DNA of 64,000 nt from Adineta ricciae (lineage: Eukaryota; Rotifera; Eurotatoria; Adinetida; Adinetidae), in the NCBI GenBank assembly GCA_905250025.1, contig CAJNOJ010000002.1, forward strand, positions 992,001-1,056,000. The letters run 5' to 3'. A program made the position numbers and the translations under genes. Numbering within the stretch: position 1 is the stretch's first letter; each line of letters begins with the position of its first letter. Shown here piece after piece: positions 47,424-59,546 of this stretch. The notes under the pieces are model-generated. The model saw only the letters and a program-made list of their open reading frames with translations. It was not told the origin of the DNA and made no database searches.

Positions 47424-48083
47424 TTAACACACTCTTTTTATCCATCGAATGATTCTCTATGAATGGTAATATCTCACCTTAGTATTCTCCTCTTCGTTGA
47501 TAGAATAAATAGTTCATTTTCATATCTTTGTTTTTTCTAGGTTTGTGTCAATGAATTATGTTTAAAGACATGGCTCATTCGGACGAATAAACACTTATCT
47601 GTAGATAATTTTTCCTACATATCTAGTTTTTTGAAGATTTGTTTTTCCTTATTTTTATTTTTATATTGTCCGGTGTTTGACAATGACCGTCTAATGAAAC
47701 GATTTTCCTACAGTCTATTTACATGCACTCAACATATAAATGCATCTGAGAAAAAAAATCATGCTGATCAATTCATTTGGATATCTCTTCTTCGTACTCC
47801 ATCTATGAGTGTTGATTTATTTTGTTCTTTGAATATGAGTATATTTTCGTCCTCCATGAAGTATGTTGGACACGGTCACATGCACACCGTACATTTCGTC
47901 AATATTTTTCGATTCGTTCTGTTCTTACATCGAAAAGAAGCGATCATTTTAACAGGTTATACTCTCAACTATTTCGCTTCACTCGATTGCTTGCTGTTAA
48001 TGTAAGAAATCACCGCGACGTTTTGTCATTTTCATATTTTAAGAGTTTATTTTAAGAACGCACTTTCTATCTAATTTAGTTTG

Positions 48084-48525
48084 ATGATGAATTCATTTAT
48101 AACTACTGTCAGTGGACTTCTAATAACTTATTTAACAGTACTGACAACTAGTTAGTAATTTCTCCTTGTTAATAATCATTTCTTTCATGGTATGAATTTG
48201 TAGTAATTTATGGCGAAAGTATCCATGGTGTACCACTGACAAAAGATGAAGCTACTGCTTTAACACGTGATAAATTTGGCCGTGTCGAACCTGATTCTTT
48301 GATGAACGGATTTTTTCCTGTTTGGGCAGTTATTCAATTGATACTTGGAGGTTAGTCTTTCTTTCAATGCTCAGAAGAAACGTACTCATGACGTTTTTAG
48401 GTATATTCATCGTTGTTTTTCTTCTCGGCGTTCTCTGCTATTGTTTGGGATTTCGAGAAAAGAAGCCCGAACCAGTAACGGATGGAGAAGACCAAACAAA
48501 AGAGAACTTGTATACAAAAAAATAA
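48084..48525 (+). CDS. Small type I membrane protein (copy B)
   Basis: Same three-exon gene as at 3370-3811. The signal peptide reads MMNSFITTVSGLLITYLTVL, the outer part has GVPLTKDEATALTRDKFG, and the membrane helix (IFIVVFLLGVLCYCLG) is unchanged. Compared with copy A there are about nine amino-acid changes in 112 residues, mostly outside the membrane helix, and no break. Preservation of frame and splice sites in two diverged copies is the main support for this being a gene. Confidence 0.65.
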
Positions 48526-49159
48526 GCAATTGATTCTATGTAAAGTTTCAGTTATTATCCGTTGCAGAAATATGCCGACTAATCTTATTAGTATAATAAT
48601 TCCTATTTGCCTGTCTTAGATTTTTGTTTACTAACGAATAAAAGATAATCTGCATTTTGCTCGATGTCATTTTCCGACGTACTCGAGCGTTAATAAAGGT
48701 ACGGAAGATCCTGAAACATCCAGAAAAGAAGATTACAAACGAATGGCGAATGATTTCTGCTTGTGACAAAGGTTTTATATGAAGAAGAAGAATGAATAAA
48801 CATTGCAACGTATTATGATTATTCGAAATACAACTCATATCCGTCTACTGGTCCACTTTGACGCGATAGATACTTGAAAAAGGACTTTCTGACAAACTGA
48901 ATACGATCATTCACTTGATTTATTAGTTCGAACAGTACTGAAAACGTCAAAGATATATATTATGCGTTTGCCTTTTGAAAAAAAAAAACAATAACCAAAA
49001 ATACATGTGTTGCTTTTGTACAATTCAATGGATACATCATTTTTGTATACAAACTTATCTATCATCGACGTGTCTGTGAGAAAGAAAGAATTCTTTTTCT
49101 TTCTGTTTTTGTTTTAGTGGTAATTTAGTAATATAACGTTTATATAGAAATCTAATAAA

Positions 49160-50980
49160 TCATTTATTTCGTTGCATGTCAGCAATAAGAGACGCTAACC
49201 GACGTCGTCGTCTCGTAATCCTTAAAAACAGTCTTCTATACGCGTCACGGAATTTTGGCTGAATAAATGGATAGAGAATTGGATTGACAGTTGAATTGAG
49301 CCATAAAAGCCAAAATACAGCTGAATATAATTGTCCATTTGTATCGGTTAAGATTTCTAATGAAAATATACTTCCAGCAACAACAACAACAACATAAGGT
49401 AATAAGAAGATCATGAATACAAGAACAAGAATGAGAAGTGATGTGGCAGCACGTTTATCTCGTCTTAAACGGCGAACGGTGCGTTGTTCGCCGCTATTCA
49501 TTGTTCCATTGCGTTTCGATAGTCGAAATGAATTATGACGCCATGTAAATATCGGATTCGATTCTCGGTCGTTTCGTTGTACTTGTCGACGTAGTGTTTG
49601 CGTTGATTTGGTTGTTCGAGAGCCGGGCGCCGTTGGCGAAGACGAAGGTAAAAGAGCTCTTTTGATACGAGTGTAAAGCTTCGATGACGATGATCTCCTT
49701 TCGACATTAACCGATGTGACAACATCGATGGGCTGGGATTTAACGACTTCTTCTTCGACTAAAAGTTCTTCTACCTCCTTGATCACCGATGGTATAGTAC
49801 CAACCGGATGCTCGCGTATATGGACCTATGAAGATGAAAATTGTTAGTGGTAAATGAAAGATTATGGAAGCAAAATGCACATTAACAGTCTTATCGACTT
49901 TTGTCTATTTTAATGTGGATTAGATGTTTTTCTTCGAAAGTCAGTTATCTTCTTCTTATCAGTTTCATCAGAAAGAAAAAGATATAGATTTTCAATTAAG
50001 AAGTATATTTTTATCATCCGATGAACAACAAGCTAATGAATCTTTTTCTCTATGGAATTAGATGTGTACTTGATACACTCATTCGAGAGATTTTCTTCGA
50101 TTAATCTATGATATAAATTACCTCGGTGTCAGTTTTGTTCAATGTTTGATAATTATGTTCGTTACTATTCGATAGCGTTCCTTCGTCGTTTTCGATTGTT
50201 TGTTCTTGTTTCTCGGCTTTATCTTTAACTTTTCGTGAGCCATTCGGTTTGCGTTTGTCCGTCGTACTATTTGCGGTTGGAAACCGTTGCGATCGATGAT
50301 AGAGACTAACAATAATTAACGCATTGAGAATAAGAATAACAACTAACGGCCATGCAAAAAAATTGATTTGAGCAATAATTAAATAAACAGCGTGCGAATG
50401 GTATGCACCGATACACTCTAGATTGGTTTTTTTCGTTATGTTTGCTGCAGGAGCCGTGTCAATGTGATCAAGTAACCATATGCCCGGTGCGAAATTAATC
50501 AAAGGAATAAACCAAATCAGAATTGAAAATATTCTAATTCGAGTCTTTGTTGTATGACGACGATAATGAACACTATGATTAATACTCCAATAACGCTCGA
50601 TAGTTATGGCCACAATTGATAATACGCTTGCCATTGTTGCGACATCGTCGATAGTCAACCAGATTTTACAGAAAAGTTCACCAAATGGCCAATAACCTCG
50701 TATTTGAGCAAATCTAAATGAGTTTTATGAGAAAACGTGTCAGTTCGTCATTGAGTCTTATTCATATAACTTACGAATGGAATGGCATAGCTATGAGGCC
50801 AACGAGTAAATCAGCAATTGCCATGGATAAAAGAAAATTATTTGATGGCGTCAATAAATGTGGATCATTGTAGAAAGCAAAAAGAACAACGAGATTTCCT
50901 CCGATTGTTAATATAATAATTGAAATGATGAAAAAACAAACAGATACAACTTCAAATGATAATGTAGAAATCGTCATCAT
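49160..50980 (-). CDS. Class A GPCR, biogenic-amine-receptor-like (copy B)
   Basis: Same three-exon gene as at 4451-6305, starting at the ATG at 50980. TM1-TM3, the Asp3.32 segment (IDDVATMAS), the ERY motif, TM6 (FLLPY) and TM7 (NSTVNPILYPF) are unchanged. Differences cluster in the long third intracellular loop, which has a few small in-frame deletions (for example three to four residues lost near KAEKQEQT and one in the DVVTSVNV region). The last 105 residues are identical in protein and almost identical in DNA. It reads as a functional allele. Confidence 0.85.
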
Positions 50981-53638
50981 CGCGAAAACGGCGAATCGGT
51001 CCTCAAGAATATAAATAAAGGTATGCGCAGAATAGAAGTTAAGTACAATATATTTTATATGGATATATACTCAATTGCATCTGAAATGAATCGATGAACG
51101 TCTGGTAAAATCTGTGGGAAGTTGATCCCCAAATGTGGAGTAGTAGAAAAGGAGAGGAAAAGGAAGAATATATCCTATTTATCATCGTCATCTTAGTAGG
51201 TGGTTAGAGCTAATGAATTGAATCCGTTGAACACCCAAAAGAATATCAGTTCGAACATAAAGGACAAAAATGAGTGATTGAATAGAGAATGAGAAGGAAA
51301 ACCAACAGTGATTTTCTTTCTCTTTTCTCTTTCGCCTTCTTTTCCTCTTCTCTTTATTGTCCCTTTCATGTTGACTAGAATATTTGTTCACTAACTACAA
51401 TAGGAAAAAAGTAGATTACAAATACAAGTCACATTAAACTAAACGAGAACATAAACTATTCAGTTTTGTATCCCGACAAAAACAATCGAAATCTAAATAA
51501 AACTTTTCTCTTCTATCCAGCAGCTGCTCCGATGCTCATGTTTGGTGGCGTACTTTTACTCTAATGAATATATAAAGGACGTCAAGCAGCAATGTACTGA
51601 AAAGTGGAGGTCTGTAAAGCATACATCGTTACTAATTCATTACTCTGTTGATGCAGTTATCTCGTCTACATATAAAGACTGAACGAATTAGACAAAATTT
51701 ATTATTCTATGGGGAGTATCACGTAGGATATTTCCAGAGATACATATTTCCTAATGACTTATTTAATAGTAAAAATAATTTTGCTGTTTTTCTTTCTCAA
51801 CTATGAAAATGAATTTGTTTCTCCACATATGTTGTCCTTAACTGACAGATACCTCGTACACAGCAATCCACTGTTTTTAGCTAGCAGTCATCTGATGACA
51901 TAAGATAATACTGCTTGAAAAAGCTGCTCTAATTCTGTTTTCATTCTTTCTTTTTTCTCAATTTAGTAAATAAGTAGAGATGTTGAAAAAATTCTAATAC
52001 TCATTTTCAGCAAGGAAAACTTTGCAAAAGAAAATACAAATATCTTCTCTATTCCTCTTTGCTAAGCATGCTATTCTCCTTGCTCAACTTATTTTTTCTT
52101 CTCGTTGAAAAAGTTTTATTTATTGTAGTCTATGAACGAGATTTCCGACTGCCATTATGGTCAAATATATATTTAAGAAACAACATTCAGCACATGAACT
52201 CAAGTGAAATCTGTCCCCTCACCGGCAAATAGTCTCATTCAAGACTCCTAATTACATCGAGGTAGTATAGCTGAACAAAGATGCATCGGACTTTTTCATT
52301 TTGTGGCATAAAAAGACTATAATTATAACCTAAGGGTAATTAATCATTGGTCATGAAATCCCTAATGAAACACAGACGATGAAGTGAAGTTCTCGATCTT
52401 CTATGTTACAACTGATAGATATTTTTAAACTGAAGATTAGAATGTACGCTAATATATCTGATATTCGCAAGCGGCGTCTTTTCAATTTATGTTGTTGTCG
52501 TTCATTTGGGGAGGGGGTGATCGTTGACTATCTGTTTTTCATTCGACTTACGTTCAAAACTTGCAACGCTAATCTGCTGCAGACTGACAGATGTCTGAAA
52601 CTTTTGCGACCTGTTTATTTTTCATGCTGAATAATATTCTTAGAAGTCATGTTGCACGTCTTTGCATAGATCTCCGTTCGGAAAGTCATGAATAAGATAA
52701 CACTGCCCTTTTACATACTATTCTAAGTAGGATGCAAAGCAATCACAATAATGAAGATAATAGTATTCGATGTACCTATTTACTAAATTTAAAACACGAG
52801 CTCGACAACTAATAATGCTAATTAAGAGTCAGAGAGATTATACAACCAAAACGAAGAGAGAGAAAAACAAATGCATCGAGCAGTAGTTGACTACGGATGA
52901 TGAGAATAGTTGATTCAATGAACTTGAGAACTTCTTGGCAATGAGATGCTTATATATTCCCTGGAAGAAGTGCTTTGTCAATAAAAGAAGTGCTGGAGCT
53001 AATATTATTCCGAAAACAAGTTTCATTAGTAAATTATGGAAGCGGATTTCCTAACCTCAAGCGAATGATCTACAGATGTAGAAATTCACACCTCAATATT
53101 AATCAAATCTAATGATTAGATATGGAAAATAATTGTTGACAAAGCATAAAACCTTGTCGATGAAATCAGTGTACGTGTCAGTGCGCAGCGTTCTCCTCTC
53201 CATCTTCTACGGTTCATCTCAACTAAACGATCAATGTCAATCATGACTTCTATTAAAATAGAGTAAAATGCATTTATTCCACTCAGGTTTGCCTTTTCAT
53301 CAGTACTTTCCAAGTAGTGTATTGAACGTTGATGACGGTTTCAGACGAGAGAGATTTTTGACTTTGCCAATGATGCACTGAGTAAAGCAAAAGCATTCAA
53401 AAGACGTAGTGAGGAAACATATTTGATAGAAAGGACCTATTATGTCACTGTGAAGTTGAAATGATAAAAGAAAGAATAAGCACATCCGCTCGTTTGTCAA
53501 TATCTATCGTTGAGAAAAATATTGATGGAGAACTTCCTTTTCAAACAAAGACCGAACTATATAACTGAGTCTATTCATATTTGATTGTCAGCTTTCGATG
53601 TTTTTTGCCTGAGCAAAAATCTAGAGATCTGGATAATA
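50981..53638. other. Noncoding part of copy B
   Basis: Counterpart of 6306-8966, with many small indels relative to it. No gene is seen. It lacks the tRNA-Val because the block ends about 130 bp before that point. Confidence 0.5.
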
Positions 53639-53639
53639 N
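53639..53639. other. Single n: right assembly junction
   Basis: Copy B stops at 53,638 in the middle of a sequence that continues in copy A. The following 26 bases are the end of a reductase intron (TTTCTTTCAG). Confidence 0.9.
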
Positions 53640-53665
53640 CGATCGAAAATCTTGTTTTTCTTTCA

Positions 53666-54110
53666 GCTTATTTATCGTGAAGAAGAACGTGAAATGAACC
53701 CATTATGTCTTGATCAAGGTGTAGGTCTTATTCCATGGTCACCACTTGCACGGGGTTTCCTCACAGGAAATCGAAATAAGGCGGATATTAATAAAGAAAA
53801 CACTGAAAAAACTTCCGCTACTAAACGAACAGAAACTGATGAATATATGCATAAACTCTATTATGCAGACAACGATTTTGAGATTGTTGAACGATTGAAA
53901 ACAGTCGCAGAGAAGAAGCAGGTTAAACCGGCTCAATTAGCTTTAGCATGGATTTTATCTAAATCGGGTGTTTGTGCACCAATCATTGGTGCAACGAAGA
54001 TGTATCAATTAGAAGAAGCAGTTGCTGCAACTCAAATCAAACTTTCCGAAGAAGAAATCAAACATTTAGAAGAACTATATCAACCCCATCGTATTCTTGG
54101 TCATCAGTAG
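53666..54110 (+). CDS. Aldo/keto reductase, C-terminal half
   Basis: After an intron acceptor (TTTCAG) the frame opens with LIYREEEREMNPLCLDQGVG and LIPWSPLARGFLTGN, which are barrel strands 6-7 and the cofactor loop of the AKR family. VKPAQLALAWILSKSGVCAP and IIGATKMYQLEEAV follow, which bind the NADPH phosphate end, and then a C-terminal helix ending HRILGHQ. It continues the gene begun at 45,088; together they make a normal-length AKR except for the 20-25 residues lost at the junction. Substrate is unknown; YajO-type members reduce small aldehydes. Confidence 0.88.
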
Positions 54111-54659
54111 ACAAGTTTAAAACCATTCTATAGCTTTTATCTAGTTTGTCTTTTCTTTTGATGAGTATTAAAATAAATAAACAGATAAAAAAGACTTTCA
54201 AGTGGATATTATCTAACCTACGTTTTCTGCCGTGACTCTTTTTAATAAATAAAATGTTTCGGGATGATTTAATTTTCTTTTTCTCTGTCTCTTCGTTCCA
54301 CATAACTACTGTTGAATTTACATATTTTATCAAATACTTCCGTCTTCTATTGTCCCATCTATAGTGACAAGCGCCATCTAGATGCTGTGTTTTTCTCGTT
54401 CTATTGGTGTTGAGAGAAATAAATAATAAACAAATAAATAACAGTCAACGCAGTCTCGTGCCAATTATGGAATCAAATCGTGATGTATGACTAGATAGAG
54501 TCTGACTTGAGTCAAATTATATAACTTTAGTCAAAGATAAGCAAACTAGAAGTATAAATACGAAAAATAAAACACAGAGAACAACATTTATATTCCATTC
54601 AGTAGAGATATACTCATATATAGGTTACATTCTAGAATTTCTACTTTCAGATTCAGCCA
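54111..54659. other. Intergenic interval
   Basis: About 550 bp hold the 3' UTR of the reductase (AATAAA near 54,173) and the dynamin promoter. No gene is seen. Confidence 0.4.
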
Positions 54660-57600
54660 TGGCAACACAAGCAGGCAATCCAAGTATGTTGTGTTTCTTT
54701 GTATATTAAGTGTCCGATAATTTTGCCTATGACTTATTTAGATATGGAAATGTTAATTCCAATGATCAATCAACTTCAACATATATTTACGACTGCAAAT
54801 GCGAAATTAACACTGACTTTACCTCAAATTGCAGTCGTAGGTGCCCAATCAGCTGGAAAAAGTTCAGTATTGGAAAATATTGTTGGACGGTACGAATATC
54901 CGCTGACTTCAGAAGATGATCTATGAGCTATTTTTATAGAGATTTCCTTCCTCGGGGTGGAAGTATGGTTACTAAACGACCTCTTGTTCTTCAATTGATT
55001 ACCTCACAAGGTCAAGGTATGTATTTAACGAAAAAGTGAAATTAGTAATTCAGTAAGCACGATGTTTGATTCTGTATTGTAGAGTATGCTGTCTTTGGAC
55101 ATAAACCGCAACAAAGATTTGTTAATTATGCTGAAATTCGAGCTGAAATCGAAAATGACACAAAATCAGTTGTTCGTGATGATATGGGTGTTTCAAACTT
55201 ACCAATTAATTTAACAATTTTTTCGCCGCATGGTAAGAATCTAAACGCGTGTTTCTACTGGTTTCATTCACGGATCTCCTGGGATATCTTCGGTCTCAGG
55301 AGTTTATCACAACAACTAGTCTATATCGAGTACTTTTCTTCGTCAATACATACTGATTTTCTTTTAGTGGTTAATCTTACACTGGTTGATTTGCCTGGTA
55401 TGGTTAAGGTTCCATCACAAGGTCAACCAGCTGACATCGTGAAGAAAATCGATGATATTATTATCGAGTATATAAGCAATGAGAACTGTCTCATTCTTGC
55501 TGTTACACCAGCTAACATTGATATTGTTACATCGGATGCTCTGGTCATGGCTCGAAGTCGAGATCCACTAGGTAAACGTACTATTGGCGTATTAACAAAA
55601 TTAGATATGATGGGCAAAGGACATAATGCTCGTGATGTTCTTCTAAATAAAGTTGTCGTACTTGAACGAGGTAATCGAACTGGAAACTAACGAGTCCATT
55701 ATGATAATAAATGAGTAATGTAGGTTTTATTGGTGTTGTACTTCGTGGCCAACGTCTCGATGAACATGGTCGAGTGACAAAAGAATTAGACATTCCAGGC
55801 GCACTTGAATATGAACGACAATTTTTTTCTAATGATCCAGCTTATCGGTGAGACAGCTCTAAAAAAATTTCACATTTCGTCATTCTTTCCGTTGCAGTGA
55901 TATTGCTGATCGAATGGGTGTTCCGTATCTCCAACGTACACTTAGTCTTCAACTGACTGAACATATCCTTAAATGTTTGCCGGACTTAAAACGAGATTTA
56001 CAAGGACGTCATCGTGACTTATCGAAAGAAGTCGCTGAATATCGCGCGACAGCAATGTTCGAAAGTGCGTCAACCTCAGATACGAAAGCACTTGTCGGGT
56101 AAACAATGAACAACAAAGCCATTCAAAATACAAAACATATTCTCTTTTTTTTTCAGTTTAACTCATGAATTGCGCGAAGATTTCGATAAAGCCTTGCAGG
56201 GTAGTAACTTAAAAGAAGCCGATTTAAAAACACTAACAGGTGGTGCACGAATTGCAAACATCTTTCGCGAACGCTTTCCATTTGAACTAATCAAAGTACT
56301 AACCATTATAACATGCTTTGCATAAACAAAAATAACTATACATTCGTGCATTTCTTTTTATTCTTCCGTCATTTTATAGGTTGAGTTACAGGATAAAGAC
56401 ATGCGCAATTTGACAATAGTTGCAATCAAAAATATTCGCGGTTTTCGGTAGGTTTTCTTTGATTGATTGATTGATAAACAAAGGGTCAACGGCGTCGTTT
56501 CGATTACGTCTTGTAGATCAGGCCTTTTCACACCCGATGAAGCATTTGAATACATCGTTCAAATGCAAATAGCCAAATTTGAAGAGCCGATCATGAAATG
56601 TGTTGACATGGTCTTATCAGAATTGATGGCTGTTATTCATGAAGCAACCAGTAAAGTAAGTCGAAGAATTCATCGCTTGGACAATTAATTTCGAGATGAA
56701 TAATTTTAGATGAAACGATATCCGTTATTACGTCAATCAACGGAAGAATTACTCATCCAGTATCTTAGAGAAAGAGAAATTGCTACTAAACAAGCATGCA
56801 CAGCTTATGTTCAGACACAATTAGCATATATCAATACAAATAATGAAGATTTTATTGGATTTGCAAGGTTAGTGTGGCGGATTTTTCGACATTTCCTTAG
56901 GCTTATCACGAAGGAAAAGAAGATTAATCGCAGTGGAATAAAACGGATATTTTTTGTATGACGGAAAAAATCTGCTATTTGTTATTTTTAGTGCCGAGAA
57001 ATCTGTTAGTGCCGGTGAAGCCAAAAGACATGTCACGAACCAGGTAAAGAATTATGAAAATATCTCCCTCCTCACCCTATCTACATTTTCGACTGATAAA
57101 ACTCATACGTTCATATGTCAATACCGAAAAACAAACACATGTCTCGCTTTTGTTCTTATAGGGACAAGTATGTTGATACCTCAAAGAAATCTTTCTAGTA
57201 GAAGTTTTCTGTCTAATTGTTGTCTTGCTTATCTACCGATTCTGTTATTCTATAGACGAAAAAACAGTCTGATTTTTTCCTATCACTGCTAATATTGTTT
57301 AAACGTACTCAGTGCATGTCGTCGAGAGATTTGTTTAACGGAGAGAATATATATCGGCGTGCCATTTGTAGGTTATTCGCAAAGGCTTTCTTCGTGTTCA
57401 TACTGGTGTTAAATTATTTCAAGCAAAAGATTTCTTTTTCGTTCTGTCAACAGACAATTTATCATGGTTCACAGATTCGGACGTAAGTTACGCATATTTC
57501 AGATTTTCGTCAAACATTTTCTTCTTATTTTCCTAGGAAAAAGATAAGAAATATATGTTACCATTAGAAAATCTGAAGATTCGAGATGTCGAAGGTGGTT

Positions 57601-59546
57601 TCATGGCTAAACGACCCCAATTCGCTATCTTTAACACCGACGGAAAGTAAGTATCTAACTAACCGAATTTATACGTAACATTCATTTAATCACAACCATT
57701 GAAACTTTAGAAACGTCTACAAAGAACATAAAGTACTTGAATTGTCCGTTGACAATAGTGAAGAATTGGACACATGGAAAGCATCGTTCTTGCGTGCTGG
57801 TGTTTATCTTGAACGAGAACAGCATGTTGAAGACACTGCAGTAAGTGAATGCAAGACACGATTACGATTTACATTGTCTTTTCAATTGATAGGTTGCAAC
57901 TGAAGTTGGCCCAATCGATCCACATATGGAACGACAAGTAGAAACAATTAATAAATTAGTGTCATCATATATGCAAATTGTTGCGAAAATGACACGCGAC
58001 TACATTCCAAAAGCAATTATGTTCAATATTGTTCAAAATGTAAGCACGAATTTGAAGATTATGGTTGTATCTATGCGCTTTGATATGATTTAGGTACAAA
58101 AATTTGTATCAAAAGAGCTATTGGCCCATCTCTACGCTCTCCCTGATCCAGTAAGCAATATTTCTTGTTTTTCTCGGATGTCATAGATGATGGATGATGA
58201 TGATGTGTTTTTTAGAAATCCTTATTACAAGAATCGGAAGAGGAACGACAACGTCGTGAAGCGAAAATTGCAGAATATGAAGCTGTTAAGAATGTATGCT
58301 TGGATTTTATCTTGATGTTCAATTGATTAAAATATACAATTTCGTTTTAGGCTTTGAATATTATTGAAAATTTCCATATCAATGCACGAAAAGTTGCGGG
58401 ATCTGTTATGCCAGTATCAGCTTTAGCTGCTGGAGTATCAAGTGCATCATTAACTGGTCATGCCAACAATAATTTTGCACCTGCATCAAACTTTCAAAAC
58501 AATTCTTTCGACTCAACGTCATTTTTTCAACAACAGCAACAGTTCGCAGCGTACGTAGATGAAACTTTCTTCTTTATCTTTTTAATCGACTGTTCCTATC
58601 CGACCAGAGCTCGTCCGGTTAGTCCTAATCCCCAACGAAAACAACAGGCTCCAATGAACCCAGTTCCGAATTCGTTCTCCTCACGAGAACCGCCTCAACC
58701 ACCATTCCGACCAAATGTACAACCAAATCAAATGGGTGGCAATCCAAATTTACCTACGACAATGATGCCTCAGTATGTAATCATTCGAATGAATATCTAT
58801 CAAGTCTTGCCAGTAGATTCTTTTCAACATGTAAATCTGAAGCACATCTTCGCTCAAAAATAACTAATAGTTTGTCGAGTAAAACCATGTGAGTGGGACA
58901 AAACACTGACACTAATTAATTTGACATAAAAAATTCTTGATGATGCTTCATCCGACATACAACAATCGTTCTACATTCATGTGCATTCTTACAGGCGAAC
59001 TCAAGTCACAGGGCCATCCTTGTCTAATCTATTAAATGAATTGGATCCTTTTTCAACGCCTATATACCAGAATGGTATCACCATCGGGTCGTAAGTTTAG
59101 ACGAACACCGCACGAAATTGGATAGAATCCTAACTTTGCGCATGAAATGACTTCTTCATCGAACGAAAATGCTTTTATTTTCTTCATTAACAATGCACTA
59201 ACGATCGTTTTTTTTCCAACGCTCCTTTGAATTTTTTTCCAGATCAACAATGAATCAATATGGTAGAGTAAGTCCTCAACCAGGAGGCTTACCACCACCT
59301 TTGACACCGATGTAAGTTCTTTTCGAACTAAAGAACAAGAACAAGAAAATACATCTTATTGTCTGAGTTTGTCCGTTCTTCTTAACTTGTGCTTCTTCAA
59401 TATAAACTTTATCGTTGCTGTGGGAGCGATGCATATCTTGTCTTTCAACGTATTCTAAACTTGTCTTTCTCTTCTATTTCAGACGTCCAACACCGTCAAT
59501 TCCGCCACGACCACTCGAACGGCCACCGGTTCCACAACGAAATTAA
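54660..59546 (+). CDS. DNM: Classical dynamin GTPase
   Basis: Many exons from MATQAGNP (54660) to VPQRN (stop 59546) encode all five dynamin parts. The GTPase domain has [20 protein letters not shown] (P-loop), [14 protein letters not shown] (switch 1 Thr), [20 protein letters not shown] (DxxG) and GVLTKLDMM (TKxD). The stalk has [20 protein letters not shown] and [23 protein letters not shown] domain follows ([13 protein letters not shown] to [11 protein letters not shown]), then the GED ([20 protein letters not shown]) and a proline/glutamine-rich tail ([27 protein letters not shown]) for SH3 binding. Dynamin cuts clathrin-coated vesicles from the membrane. Variations from vertebrates are GSMVTK for GSGIVTR and SQGQPADI for GDQPPDI. 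One intron (57,044-57,371) is 328 bp, far above the local norm. Confidence 0.94.

Larger units (their letters stand above)
45793..53638 (+). repeat. Duplicated block, copy B (partner 1,073-8,966), flanked by n
   Basis: These 7,846 bp are a diverged copy of 1073-8966 in the same orientation, bounded by single n bases at 45,792 and 53,639. The block carries a truncated coiled-coil gene, the small membrane protein and the GPCR, and lies inside the aldo/keto reductase gene. The identical 121 and 181 bp at its two ends, the placeholders and the interrupted host gene all point to an allelic contig wrongly joined here. Confidence 0.9.

Noticed and set aside
45793-53638. Copy B as a transposed element or a true segmental duplication
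   Set aside because: There are no terminal repeats, target-site duplication or transposase, and both edges are single n placeholders inside a gene.
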